Assembly: GCF_000255655.1 (NCBI RefSeq)
Contig: NZ_JH636434.1
Location: 2,543,303 to 2,607,302, forward strand
Length of the DNA: 64,000 nucleotides
Reading direction: 5' to 3'
DNA from: Schlesneria paludicola DSM 18645
Lineage (GTDB): Bacteria > Planctomycetota > Planctomycetia > Planctomycetales > Planctomycetaceae
The notes beneath the pieces were generated by a model, which saw only the letters and a list, made by a program, of their open reading frames with translations, did not search any database and had not been told where the DNA came from. The position numbers were made by a program, and so were the translations under genes. Of the stretch, positions 53,201-62,302 are shown in pieces. The first letter of the stretch is position 1, and every line of letters starts with the position of its first letter.

Positions 53201-54061
53201 TTAGCCGAGCTTCCGCTGCGCTCGCTGAAGTGCCGCCGCGATCTCTCGTTGAATCACCGGCAACGGATTCAGCGGGCTGAGAGGATCGTCACACCGTGTG
53301 ACGCGGTTGGCTTTTGGGTCCCAGTGGACCGGACCAAATCGTGCTGGTGCCGGCTGACCTTTCAAGAGATGGCCCATCGCATCTTCCTGATTGAAGTGCC
53401 AGAACTCGAACGGAAAATGAATGAAGCCGTGGGCCTCGACCATGGCCGTAATGTCGAGACGATTGTTGAGAGCCTCGGCCTCGACGAATGGCGAGCGCAT
53501 CGGCGTCCGCTCGCTCATTTCCAAGTAGGGATTGCCACGCCAGACTTCGGTGCCGTCGTCTCTGCGGTACACCGAGACGTCGATCGCCGAGCCCGACATG
53601 TGAGTGCCGATCTTCGGAATGTTGGCGATCAGGACGATCGCCCGACGGAAGACGAGTTCGACCGGTGGAATCTGACCGCCGTATTCCCAAATACATTTAC
53701 GGAGAATGGCATCGAACAACTCGGGCTTGCGCACCAATTGGCCCTGCATGTCTAGCGAACGATACGCGTCCTCAATTTTCAAGATCCAGCCGCGATCGTT
53801 CATCGCTCGACCGACTTCCATCACGTCCTGCACAAGACTCTCACGCATGAAGAAGACACGCTCGAGTTCCCCGGCAATTTTCGAGTCCGAGAACTGCATC
53901 TCGATCCCTGCCGATTCCGCCGCGTCACGCAGCGACGCGAAACCCTCGCCGCATTCAAGAACCTCAAACGCAAGAATCCGCTGCACCAAGGCATAGCCCA
54001 GCTCCATCTGTTCGGCCCAGTAGGCTCGTCGCGCGGCATCGTCGGTCGTCGAGTTCGTCAA
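53201..54061 (-). CDS. M15-family D-Ala-D-Ala dipeptidase/carboxypeptidase-like protein
   Basis: 286 residues, no signal peptide. The zinc peptidase motifs are in place: GTHMSGSAIDVSVYRRDDG gives the zinc His154 and Asp161 (SxHxxGxAxD pattern with Thr for Ser), and FEFWHFN gives catalytic Glu219 and zinc His222. An Arg in EDAYRSLDMQ (Arg101) fits the substrate-binding Arg of VanX/DdpX. Members cleave D-Ala-D-Ala or muropeptides in peptidoglycan turnover, or confer glycopeptide resistance. Here no van genes adjoin. The start is a TTG at 54061, with AAGGA seven bases upstream. The first 60 residues are extra compared with the core family. Confidence 0.88.
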   Translation of the reverse strand: MTNSTTDDAARRAYWAEQMELGYALVQRILAFEVLECGEGFASLRDAAESAGIEMQFSDSKIAGELERVFFMRESLVQDVMEVGRAMNDRGWILKIEDAYRSLDMQGQLVRKPELFDAILRKCIWEYGGQIPPVELVFRRAIVLIANIPKIGTHMSGSAIDVSVYRRDDGTEVWRGNPYLEMSERTPMRSPFVEAEALNNRLDITAMVEAHGFIHFPFEFWHFNQEDAMGHLLKGQPAPARFGPVHWDPKANRVTRCDDPLSPLNPLPVIQREIAAALQRAQRKLG

Positions 54062-54613
54062 CTCTGATTCCTTCAGTGAGAGATTTTCAAAAACGATTCA
54101 TGTCGTCGCGGTCGCCACGCGCCAGGATTGTATTCGCGTTTCGGCGACCGGCGATCAACGAGTGCGCGTGACACTTCCACGTCGCGTCGAATCAAAAGTG
54201 AATTGCTGGGGCATTGGGGCCGCGGGACGCCACACTCTCGTGAGACGCGTTTTAATCATTACCAACTTCTCCTCAAGATGCGACGGCATCAACGGATGCA
54301 CAGGGCATGAATCGCGACGGAGCGCGGTGTACTGGCGGTTGCCGGACCTGATTTCTAGGAGGAAGAGAAAAAAGGGGGACTGGCTCCGCCAGGTGCCTGT
54401 CCCCCTTTTTTCGGTCGGTTGTTGCCGAAGTTACCGAATGTATTGTGGCGCCCAGGAGTTGCTGCTTGATTGATGGCACGGGCTGCGTTTTGGTTAGCGA
54501 CCGCGGTGAATAAAAGAAACTAAACCGCAGAATGAGGCACAGCCACCTACCGGAGCCCATCCCCGCGATGACTCTATGATGCCATCCCACGCAGCATCAC
54601 CCAGAGAACAACG
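54062..54613. other. Intergenic region with a repeat hairpin
   Basis: A 552-bp gap between two minus-strand genes. It holds the hairpin 54368-54411 and the promoter of the M15 peptidase. Otherwise I see nothing; the short open frames on both strands lack ribosome sites. Confidence 0.5.
54368..54411. repeat. Minimal REP hairpin (GGGGGACTGGCTCC / GGTGCCTGTCCCCC)
   Basis: AAAAAAGGGGGACTGGCTCC, then three bases, then AGGTGCCTGTCCCCCTTTTTT: near-perfect arms with the same two mismatches (T/A and T/A) that distinguish the two arms of the longer families. A/T runs on both sides make it a possible bidirectional terminator. Confidence 0.85.
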
Positions 54614-55945
54614 TCACTTGGTCGCACGCGGCGCAACATAGTCCGCGGGCCGGAACGACTCGAACACATCAGCCAGAACTTTATCCGCAAGTCGGCCGAG
54701 TTCTTCGAGGATCAGTGGTTCCGCCTCTGGTAATAGCGGCGACAGATTCGGCTCGTACCCACCGTATTTGTGCGATTCCTCCGTGCAGATATATCCGAGG
54801 CTGCCATTCGCGTAACCGACGACGATCGGAGTCGCTCGGTCGGCGATCGCCTTTTCGATTTGAAATCCGTATTCGACCATCGGTTCGCCCGGAATGGTCA
54901 GAAACAGAAACTCACCCACGCGGAGCGCCTGCATCTCGCACGCCACCCGTTCGGTCTTACCGGGAAGTTGCACCACGCTCGTCACGCATTTCAGCGGGTA
55001 AACGGTTTTGCGTTTGGCGAGCTCTTCGCGAATGGCGGCATGATCTGTCGCTCGCACCACCGCGCAACCCAGGCTCCGTCCCGTCCATTTGATATCGGCC
55101 GCGTCACCGCATCGATAGGGAAGCCCCGGCAAATTCGGACGGATGTCGCCCGCACAGCCTTGCAGAAACATCGCTTTTGTTTTTGCTCCATAAACCAGCT
55201 CGACAAACGTCTGAGCCTCGCCGGGGAAGTCGGCACTGATCTGCGGGAACCCAGCCGGAAACGGCGGAGTCAGCTTGTCGCCCCAGGTAAAGACACACGG
55301 GTGACAGACGGCATGCATCAGCACGCACATCGGTTCGAGCGACCGGCCATCATCGATTCTCAGGACTTTGACGCGATGATCACACGGTCCGTCGGGATTG
55401 AGTCGCACAACAGCGCGGCCGTTGATGACCTTCCGTCGGTTGATATTGAAATCAATGCGATCCTCGCCATATCCGATGGACACGGGCCGCAACTGGCTGG
55501 CAGCCTCAACCGCCGCCTCACCGATTTTTGCCACCATGCCGCGACTCCATTCGGATTCCGGCGACCACCCCGGCCCGGAATGATTATGAGATGCCGCCAC
55601 CATGATCTGCTCGACCGGTATCTCGGTCTTCTTCGAGATGATTTCGCGGAGCGCCGCGACCATATCGCTGGTCGCGTTGATCAGGTCGAGCGTGACGATG
55701 GCGGCCTTCGTCTGTTCATTCGCGAAAATCAGAACCCCGGCGCGAATCGGATCATGCACGCCATTGGTCGGCCGGACATGTCCAACCACCGGCGTTTCGG
55801 GAGACGGAGTGATATCAACCTTAGCGACGCCCGCCCGCAGGTTCGATTCAACTCGAAACTGAAAGGGAACCTCCTCCGCCACACTGGAAGAACTCATCAC
55901 CAAAAGAAAAATGGATAATGAAATTTCGAGAACACGACGTTTCAT
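54614..55945 (-). CDS. Neutral/alkaline ceramidase-like exported protein
   Basis: 443 residues from the ATG at 55945, with a signal peptide (KRRVLEISLSIFLLVMSSSSVAEE). The mature part starts with LRAGVAKVDITPSPETPVVGHVRP, the N-terminal strand pattern of neutral/alkaline non-lysosomal ceramidase-type proteins, and has their metal region (MVAASHNHSGPGWSP, VLMHAVCHPCVF) and LQGCAGDIRPN. True ceramidases are longer (650+), with an extra C-terminal immunoglobulin-like domain that is missing here. Planctomycetes have many such shorter homologues whose substrate is unknown. AGGA lies nine bases before the start. The gene is flanked by repeats on both sides. Confidence 0.87.
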   Translation of the reverse strand: MKRRVLEISLSIFLLVMSSSSVAEEVPFQFRVESNLRAGVAKVDITPSPETPVVGHVRPTNGVHDPIRAGVLIFANEQTKAAIVTLDLINATSDMVAALREIISKKTEIPVEQIMVAASHNHSGPGWSPESEWSRGMVAKIGEAAVEAASQLRPVSIGYGEDRIDFNINRRKVINGRAVVRLNPDGPCDHRVKVLRIDDGRSLEPMCVLMHAVCHPCVFTWGDKLTPPFPAGFPQISADFPGEAQTFVELVYGAKTKAMFLQGCAGDIRPNLPGLPYRCGDAADIKWTGRSLGCAVVRATDHAAIREELAKRKTVYPLKCVTSVVQLPGKTERVACEMQALRVGEFLFLTIPGEPMVEYGFQIEKAIADRATPIVVGYANGSLGYICTEESHKYGGYEPNLSPLLPEAEPLILEELGRLADKVLADVFESFRPADYVAPRATK

Positions 55946-56219
55946 CAAATCTATTCCTGTCATGTTGCAATTCTAAGGTTGAACGTTCGAGACGCGCCGC
56001 GTGCCGAGTCTACCAGACGACTCCGCGTAAACGGCGTCTCGGACGCGTTGCCGCCGCAATCTCGCAAACTCAATATCGCCAGTTGGTTTGATCCAGTCCT
56101 TTGCAGATCCTGATAACTTGGAGTTCCCGAAGTTAATGTTCGACAACCCCGCGGGATACCAAGATCGTTCCCTTTGCCACAGTCGTTTTCGGGACTCCGA
56201 ACCCGCCGCTCGTCGGAGC

Positions 56220-56271
56220 CCGAAAAGGGGAGGCAGAAAAGGTGTCAGGAACCTTTTCTGTCCCTTTTCGG
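56220..56271. repeat. Near-perfect 52-bp palindrome with AAAAGGTGTCAGGAACC core
   Basis: CCGAAAAGGG...CCCTTTTCGG on the outside and AGAAAAGGT...ACCTTTTCT on the inside form a double stem around GTCAGGA. The inner piece is shared with 63575-63601. It lies in the gap upstream of the ceramidase-like gene. Confidence 0.8.
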
Positions 56272-56285
56272 TACTGGTAACAAGG

Positions 56286-56342
56286 CAGATGATCGATCTG
56301 GACCATTTGACAATCCATCGATCGACGGGCGAACTGGGGCGA
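56286..56342 (+). other. Coding-like scrap, first copy (DLDHLTIH)
   Basis: Reads M-I-D-L-D-H-L-T-I-H-R-S-T-G-E-L-G-R and stops soon after. A second copy at 59107-59163 reads L-L-D-L-D-H-L-T-I-H-G-P-K-D-E-L-R-R. Several base differences between them are silent (CTG/CTA, ATC/ATT), as in protein-coding sequence. No ribosome site is seen. Confidence 0.45.
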
Positions 56343-56584
56343 GCGACTGCTTAATTATCGCTACCTTGCCACCGACTTCTTCGATTGTATTTCGTCGCTA
56401 AGGGACGCAGAACTGCCAACGATCAGCCCTGCCCTGTATTCGGATTGATCGAATTGCAGGTATCTGAGAAAACCGCGGGGCTTGAATTCCTCGGTCATCT
56501 GTTTGCTTCATTCCCCTTACGACTTGTTGAAATCATGGACGGTTGCCGTGAACGTGAATCCACCTCGCGGGGTTGGCGGCGTTT

Positions 56585-56687
56585 AGCAGTCTGTTGAAGT
56601 CAGGGGGACAGGCACCCCGGCATTCACGATTTCATGACGTTTTTTAATATGGTCGGAGCCAGTCCCCGTTACTTCAACAGGCTTTTA
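56585..56687. repeat. REPIN-like repeat, 100-bp family, copy 3
   Basis: Left arm AGTCTGTTGAAGTCAGGGGG-ACAGGCACC, right arm GGAGCCAGTCCCC-GTTACTTCAACAGGCT. The centre has TTCACGATTTCATGACG and TTTTTTAATATGG. The right end lies six bases before the phospholipase C-like start codon. Confidence 0.92.
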
Positions 56688-56692
56688 GTCAT

Positions 56693-58345
56693 ATGTCCAC
56701 TCTGTTCAACGTTGTCTTCGCATGGAAGTGTTCCAGTACGCATCACAAGATGGCTATGGATGCCTTGGATCAAATGAGATCTTCGCAGGCCGAACAGTGG
56801 CGGAATCTTTGCCTGGGAAATGTCGACAGATATCTCGAAGGGTCCAAAGCTCCCGACAATAAATTCAAGGACTTCCGGAATCATGTGATGCACGTCCGTG
56901 AAAACTATTGGGGTGGTGCCGTCGCAAGCACCAAGCGGTGGTACGACGAAACAGTGACGGCGCTAAAATCTCGTCGCTGGGCAGACGCCGTGTATGCCGC
57001 GGGCGTCTTGAGCCATTACTACACCGATCCAATCCAACCGCTCCACACGGCGCAAAGCGAAGCGGAAGGAGTCATCCATCAGGCGTGCGAATGGAGCATT
57101 GCTTGCGCCTATCGCGAGTTGACGGACCTGTTGGAATCCGATCTGGGTGGCTGGCCGACCGTTCATGCACCGACCGGCGCCGATTGGCTGGGTCAGATGG
57201 TCACCCTAGGCGCGGAACTCGCAAACCCACACTACGAGGCCTGTCTGACTCATTACAACCTGGCGAATGGTGCCAAGGATCCGCCGCGAGGACTCGATCA
57301 AGATCTACGAATTCGTTTTGCCAGACTGATCGGCCATGCGGTTGTGGGATACGCCGCAATCATGGATCGCGCGTTGGAAGAATCCCAGGTGAAAGTTCCT
57401 GCGACGAACCTCACCCTCCAAAGCGTCATTGCGACAATCCAAATCCCAATCCTGTGGGTCACCAAAAAACTGACCGACGCCAAAGAACGAGCACTCGTCG
57501 AATCGATTTATCGGGAGTATCAGCAGACAGGCAAAGTCATCAATGCGCTCAGCGACGACGACAAAGCGGTTCGCGAAATTCATGCCGCAGAAGTCCGCGG
57601 TATGACAACAGCCGAGCTGAATGCCGAGCAACCCGTTGCCGTGGGATCGGCTCACGGAACGATTTCTCTCGAACAGACGCCCGCGAAGCCGTCTCCGCTT
57701 CCGCCATCCATCGCCGCGGCCGCCTCTGTTGATACCGTGAGTACGACGTCCGCCCAATCAGCGCCGTCCCCCGCCCGCGCATCGGCACACCAGGTCGAGC
57801 CAGAAACGGACTCGTCGACGAAACCGTTGCTGCTCAATTCGCCGGTTTCAATCACGAAAATTGCACCAGGCAGTTCCGCAAAGAGCGTGCGACCGACGAC
57901 GAAGGGGCCCCGGTACTACCTTGAAGAATCGATGGACATCGAAAGGGCTCCTTCAATAGGCCCCAAGTCCGCCGCACGACTCGCTGAATTCAAAATTAAA
58001 TCTGTCTACGACTTGCTCCAAGCAAACGCCACAGAGCTCGCCGCCCAAATCAACGACAGGAACTTCAAAAAAGAGATCCTTGAAGAATGGCAAGCGCAGG
58101 CCCGCCTATGCTGCGAGGTCCCCAACCTGCGGGGCCACGACGCTCAGATTCTGACGGCGATCGGCATCGAGAGTTGCAACGAGCTTGCAAAGGCCGATCA
58201 AGCCAGACTGCTCAAGCAGGCGGAAACATTTGTCGGTACTTCCGCCGGCCAAAGAATCCTTCGCGGTGGCTCGCCGCCTGACCACGACGAAATCAACGAT
58301 TGGATCACGTGGGCTCAAAGCGTCGCCCGCCCTCATGCCGCATGA
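56693..58345 (+). CDS. Zinc-dependent phospholipase C-like protein fused to a DUF4332 helix-hairpin-helix domain
   Basis: 550 residues, no signal peptide. Residues 1-220 match the zinc-dependent phospholipase C/S1-P1-like helical fold: AWKCSSTHHKMAMDAL (His17/18), APDNKFKDFRNHVMH (Asp55), AGVLSHYYTDPIQPLHTAQSE (His108, Asp112, His118) and HQACEW (His129, Glu133). A Pro/Ser/Ala-rich linker spans 330-400. Residues 410-545 form a DUF4332-like tandem helix-hairpin-helix (ERAPSIGPKSAARLAEFKI, LRGHDAQILTAIGIESCNELA), a fold usually tied to DNA binding. This fusion is unusual; the lipase part may act on an internal substrate. No ribosome site is seen; the repeat ends just before the start. Confidence 0.85.
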   Translation: MSTLFNVVFAWKCSSTHHKMAMDALDQMRSSQAEQWRNLCLGNVDRYLEGSKAPDNKFKDFRNHVMHVRENYWGGAVASTKRWYDETVTALKSRRWADAVYAAGVLSHYYTDPIQPLHTAQSEAEGVIHQACEWSIACAYRELTDLLESDLGGWPTVHAPTGADWLGQMVTLGAELANPHYEACLTHYNLANGAKDPPRGLDQDLRIRFARLIGHAVVGYAAIMDRALEESQVKVPATNLTLQSVIATIQIPILWVTKKLTDAKERALVESIYREYQQTGKVINALSDDDKAVREIHAAEVRGMTTAELNAEQPVAVGSAHGTISLEQTPAKPSPLPPSIAAAASVDTVSTTSAQSAPSPARASAHQVEPETDSSTKPLLLNSPVSITKIAPGSSAKSVRPTTKGPRYYLEESMDIERAPSIGPKSAARLAEFKIKSVYDLLQANATELAAQINDRNFKKEILEEWQAQARLCCEVPNLRGHDAQILTAIGIESCNELAKADQARLLKQAETFVGTSAGQRILRGGSPPDHDEINDWITWAQSVARPHAA

Positions 58346-58523
58346 AAGCCAGAGCGTCGTCGACGGCATCGTCCGACCACCGAACCATCGGCGCAGGCAA
58401 CGATCCTGCGCCGAGGTCTTGATCCCCTTGGAGATTCCGCTTCGAACGTTTTCTGCGCTCGTTGTGCAGAAACTGAGGGTGTCGCCCTTCGAGCATTAAT
58501 AGCGAATCGGCGGTTCTGATCGC

Positions 58524-58922
58524 TCAGGCCTCTCGAGCGACCGCGGCGATCCGCTCGGCGACCAGGCGGTTGACCTCTTCATTGGCAGGTCGGATCTCGA
58601 AGATATTCCCCATCTTCACGGCCGGGTGTTTCGACATCAGCGAGACTGCGTGCTCGAGGTCGCGGGCCTCCAGCAGCAGAATACCGCCGAGCACTTCCTT
58701 GGTTTCCGAGAACGGACCATCGGTGGCTTCGACAACGCCATTCCTGCCTCTCACCGTGACCGCGGTCTGGGCGAAATCGAGTGCTTCTCCCTCCAAGAAA
58801 TGCCCGCCACGACGAAGTTCGTCATCGTAGGCAAAGCAGACCTCCATCATTTTCTGCGCGTCTTCCGGCGCCATCTGTGCAAATTTCGCCTCATCATGGA
58901 ACCCTAAACAAACGAATTTCAT
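58524..58922 (-). CDS. YCII-related (DGPF-domain) protein
   Basis: 132 residues, cytoplasmic. Begins [17 protein letters not shown], with the family segments [34 protein letters not shown] and [28 protein letters not shown] proteins are ferredoxin-like small proteins often linked to sigma factors of the ECF41 type or to PhnB-like genes; neither adjoins here. A perfect ribosome site (AAAGGAGATG) precedes the ATG at 58922. The C-terminal helix ([17 protein letters not shown]) is somewhat longer than in the core family. It converges with the phospholipase C-like gene. Confidence 0.92.
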   Translation of the reverse strand: MKFVCLGFHDEAKFAQMAPEDAQKMMEVCFAYDDELRRGGHFLEGEALDFAQTAVTVRGRNGVVEATDGPFSETKEVLGGILLLEARDLEHAVSLMSKHPAVKMGNIFEIRPANEEVNRLVAERIAAVAREA

Positions 58923-59421
58923 GCCACATCTCCTTTGATGATCACTCGCCCAGCGCGGACTTAGCGGCCTGTTGAGCCGACGTTCTCAATTGGTCGATTA
59001 AGCCGGGCCGAAATCGACATCCGAGGCGTAATTCTCTCAAAAAATGATCCCGTCATCAGTCGCTTTTCAACTCTCATCGTTTCTGGGTTGAGGCCACAAA
59101 TCAGCTGCTCGATCTAGACCATTTGACAATTCATGGGCCGAAGGACGAACTACGGCGATATCTGGGCGATCGGCTGACAATGAAGGTTGAGTACGATCAT
59201 CCTTGCTGTGAGACCCCACATCAAAAAGTCGCCCCATCTTATTTCACCACAATCCGTTACGAGAAGTTCAGCGCCGTTCACTCGCGACCTTTTTCCCTTG
59301 CACTCCTCATTTTGCTATAACCCGGCGAATTCGGTCACACGCTCGCCTTGATGTGCATCAGCTAACCGAAAGTGTTTTGGAACGGACACGTTTTTTTGTC
59401 GCCCTTTGAAGAGAAATGCTT
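58923..59421. other. Intergenic region with a coding-like scrap
   Basis: A 499-bp gap between divergent genes. It contains the second DLDHLTIH scrap at 59107-59163 and an open frame that runs on to 59320 without a ribosome site. No other feature is clear. Confidence 0.45.
59107..59163 (+). other. Coding-like scrap, second copy (DLDHLTIH)
   Basis: Reads L-L-D-L-D-H-L-T-I-H-G-P-K-D-E-L-R-R and continues YLGDRLTMKVEYDHPCCETP. It shares the DLDHLTIH core and the following ELxR with 56286-56342. The longer open stretch here suggests that this copy is closer to the parent gene. Confidence 0.45.
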
Positions 59422-60750
59422 ATGGCTGCTTCGACCTCGATTCTCGCGGACAAACTGCACGAGTACCCCCAGCAAGGTGTGATCGACGGAACGGGCGGGG
59501 GGATCGCTTCAGTTCTTGACGACTGCCTGAACAAGAGCGGCGGAGTGTTGCAACTTCTGCATCGCTACGCTGGACGGACGTTTTGTACGCCGGGCAAACG
59601 CATTCGCCTCGATGCGAAGTCGTACTACCCGGACTATATGGGCGGTACGGGTCTCGATGAACTCTGGATGTGTTGCACCGTTCCCATCGTGACGGGCGTC
59701 ATTGATACGCGCACGAAGAAGGCACCGTTTCGCGAAGGTGAAGCGCACGTACTCACTTCGAGCGGACAGACCGTCTCGCTCCAGGATTTGATCGCGGCCA
59801 ATCCCAAGGCCGTCATCGGTGAGAAGGTGACCGCTTTTTCGGAAAAGCTGTTCGGCTACGCGACATGGCCGATTGTGTCGAAGAAGTTCGACAATCTGAA
59901 TCCGATTCCCGATCACCTTCACTGGGCGAAATGGGAAGTGTATGACATCAACTCGTTCGACAATCCCGGAGTCAGTCCTTCGCACTATCACACCACGGCC
60001 ATGGGTCTGTACTCGTTCGTGACGAAGGAGCAGTTCCTCGCTTGTATGAAGCGTTTCGGAAAGGGCGAGTACAACGGGATCCGCCACTTGGCGCCGCATG
60101 TGATGATGCAACTCGACAACGGCTTCGTGATGCCGAATGGCGTGCTGCATTCACCGACGAACCTGTGCACGCACGAGCTGCACGTCACGATGGACGAGCA
60201 CTTCCTGGCCGAGGACCTCACTCTTGACGGACGTATCGGTGCGAAGGATGCGTTCTACGCTTGCCGTGAAGAGGACTATCCGAAGGCAAAGCACGAAGAC
60301 TGGGACTACCTTGTTGAAAAGTTCGACTTCGCAGCGAATCAGGACCCAGACTTCGTCTTGAAGAATTCGCGTCCGGCAATCCCGGCCAAAGAATTCCAAG
60401 GCAACGGGGTCGACGCCAAGTGGATCGTTTACGGCGATTTCCTGGGCGACCAGAAGTGCTCGATTCTCCGCCTGACAGTACAGCCCGGTGGCAAGACAAC
60501 GTTCCGCCCCGAGTGTCCGGCGCTGTTCCATACGAACGGCGGAAGCGGGCGCGTCGGAAAGCTCAACGTTCGCTATCACCAGAACATGGTTCTCGGCGAG
60601 ATCTATCCCGAGATCGGGTTCATCACTCAGGCGGCGCTTGCGAACGGTGGCGTGGAAATCGAAAACACGGGAACCGAACCGCTCGTGTTAACCTTCGACT
60701 TCCCCCAGAACGCGCATAGCAAGACGCCTGGTGTCACTGCTGCGAAGTAA
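59422..60750 (+). CDS. Cupin-like protein, distantly mannose-6-phosphate isomerase-like
   Basis: 442 residues, no signal peptide. Two beta-barrel cupin-like halves can be seen. The first holds SPSHYHTTAMGLYSF and CTHELHVTMDEHFLAED, His and Glu residues suited to bind a metal; the second is TVQPGGKTTFRPECPALFHTNGGSG, followed by VEIENTGTEPLVLTFDF near the C-terminus. This layout resembles sugar isomerases of the mannose-6-phosphate isomerase kind, but identification is by pattern only and the substrate is open. Two ATGs lie six bases apart; 59422 has GAAGAG at a better distance. A strong hairpin follows the stop. Confidence 0.72.
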   Translation: MAASTSILADKLHEYPQQGVIDGTGGGIASVLDDCLNKSGGVLQLLHRYAGRTFCTPGKRIRLDAKSYYPDYMGGTGLDELWMCCTVPIVTGVIDTRTKKAPFREGEAHVLTSSGQTVSLQDLIAANPKAVIGEKVTAFSEKLFGYATWPIVSKKFDNLNPIPDHLHWAKWEVYDINSFDNPGVSPSHYHTTAMGLYSFVTKEQFLACMKRFGKGEYNGIRHLAPHVMMQLDNGFVMPNGVLHSPTNLCTHELHVTMDEHFLAEDLTLDGRIGAKDAFYACREEDYPKAKHEDWDYLVEKFDFAANQDPDFVLKNSRPAIPAKEFQGNGVDAKWIVYGDFLGDQKCSILRLTVQPGGKTTFRPECPALFHTNGGSGRVGKLNVRYHQNMVLGEIYPEIGFITQAALANGGVEIENTGTEPLVLTFDFPQNAHSKTPGVTAAK

Positions 60751-60771
60751 TCGTACGACGTCTCCTGCACT

Positions 60772-60808
60772 CCCGAAGGCCGGCGACATCCCGTAGCCGG
60801 CCTTCGGG
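60772..60808 (+). terminator. Strong GC hairpin after the cupin-like gene
   Basis: CCCGAAGGCCGGC (60772-60784) and GCCGGCCTTCGGG (60796-60808) form perfect 13-base arms around an 11-base loop. It lies 21 bases after the stop; no T-run follows, so it may end transcription or protect the mRNA end. Confidence 0.7.
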
Positions 60809-61086
60809 CCGTACGAACACACAAGGGCGGACCAACAAGAACCGCCATGAATGGACCGCGTCGAATCTCGCAATGACGCCAATTTCCAACAACGTATTTG
60901 AAGTTCTGATCACGCAAATGAAGCGAAACATGGTGCTGGACGGGCCTACTCGACGAGTTTGTCGAATTCTCTTCGTTCAATGGGACTGAAAAGTGCCTGC
61001 GAGCAACTCGTGTTACCGAGTCATCGAAGGTAAGGTCCACATCCAAAACTCGGCACTTCAACGCTGTGAAATGGAAAAGAAACACA

Positions 61087-62208
61087 ATGAGAAAGTTCGT
61101 CAGAATTTCGGTGCTGTGCTTGGTCATCGCGTGGCCCGCAGTGTCTTCGGCGCAGACGTTGGACTCCGCGACTGAGGCGGAGACGCGGAAGCTGTTCGAT
61201 GTTCAGGCGATCGGAGTCGAGCTGAAATTGCAGGGGGAATACGTCGGCAAGGACGGCGAGAAGCTGGTTGCTGCGCAAGTCGTGTCGCGCGGCGAGAATT
61301 CGTTTCATGTTCTGCTCCTCGAAGGCGGATTGCCGGGTGATGGTTGGGATGGGGGCCGTTATGGACTGTTGGAGAGCGCCCCGTTGTCGCAAGGGCGAGC
61401 GGAGTTTCGTTCGCTAACAGATGAGGGAGTCACCGCGGTTCTGGATGAGAACGGCCTGATGCTGAAGCGCGGTGAGCGACGAACTCTGTTGAAGCGAGTG
61501 GAACGCAAGAGCTCGACGCTCGGTCAGCAGCCTCCTGCGGGAGCGATCGTGCTTTTCGGTGGCGCGACTCCCGGCATGGACGCGTTCGAAGAGCGCAAGG
61601 ACATCGAAGGTTTGACCGCGCCAACGATGTTTGAAGGACACATGCTCGCCGGGGCCGTCACGAAACGGCGGTTCCGAGACTACCAGTTGCACGTGGAGTT
61701 CATGACCGGGTGGGAGCCGCAAAACATTCCGTGGCGGCGAGCGGATGCGGGCATCTATATGCTTTCACGCTACGAAGTCGCGATCGGCGATAGCTTTGGC
61801 TTCGACTTCGATCTGTCTGGCGCGACGAGTCCGCATCGCGGCAAGTTGCTCGATGAGAAAAGCACGTCTTCGAAGTTTCCGGTGGCGAAAAACAACAACG
61901 CGCCTCGCGTGTGTGGAAGTGTTTTCAGTTATCCGAGCAATGTCCCGAATTCGTGTCTGCCGCCACTGGTTTGGCAGACGCTCGACATCGACTTCACGGC
62001 ACCTCGATTCGACAGCGAAGGAAAGAAGACTTCAAAGGCGGTGATCTCAGCAAAGTTGAATGGGCATCAGACGGTCGACAAGCAGGAAGTCAACGGCCCG
62101 ACGCCGCACGGCCTCAATGGCCCCGAGACTCCCGATGGCCCCATTTGGTTTGAAGCCTTCGGACGCCGCGTGCTGTACCGCAACATCTGGGTTGTTGAAC
62201 GCCGTTGA
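61087..62208 (+). CDS. Exported DUF1080 (3-keto-disaccharide hydrolase-like) protein
   Basis: 373 residues with a signal peptide (MRKFVRISVLCLVIAWPAVSSAQ). The lectin-like jelly roll of DUF1080 begins near residue 150 (GAIVLFGGATPGMDAFEE) and has the family segments LHVEFMTGWEPQNIPWRRADAGIYMLSRYEVAIGDS in pieces, VWQTLDIDFTAPRFD, AVISAKLNGHQTVD and the final FEAFGRRVLYRNIWVVE. Members cleave 3-keto-glycosides or bind carbohydrate. The N-terminal 140 residues form an additional domain (EGGLPGDGWDGGRYGLLE). The ATG at 61087 is preceded by GGAAAAG and is chosen over 61066, which lies upstream of it without a signal. The cupin-like sugar gene upstream could be functionally related, but a hairpin separates them. 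Confidence 0.87.
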   Translation: MRKFVRISVLCLVIAWPAVSSAQTLDSATEAETRKLFDVQAIGVELKLQGEYVGKDGEKLVAAQVVSRGENSFHVLLLEGGLPGDGWDGGRYGLLESAPLSQGRAEFRSLTDEGVTAVLDENGLMLKRGERRTLLKRVERKSSTLGQQPPAGAIVLFGGATPGMDAFEERKDIEGLTAPTMFEGHMLAGAVTKRRFRDYQLHVEFMTGWEPQNIPWRRADAGIYMLSRYEVAIGDSFGFDFDLSGATSPHRGKLLDEKSTSSKFPVAKNNNAPRVCGSVFSYPSNVPNSCLPPLVWQTLDIDFTAPRFDSEGKKTSKAVISAKLNGHQTVDKQEVNGPTPHGLNGPETPDGPIWFEAFGRRVLYRNIWVVERR

Positions 62209-62302
62209 GATCGGCTCGCGTGAAGTCGTGCAATCCCTGCATGCAAACCTCGTCAGTCCAAGGCAACGACATCAGCTTGACGCGATTCGCCGGAGGTTCT
62301 TC

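Noticed and set aside
54770..55918. Plus-strand open frame (382 codons) opposite the ceramidase-like gene
   Set aside because: Same reason: antisense to a recognised gene, arginine-rich and without ribosome site.
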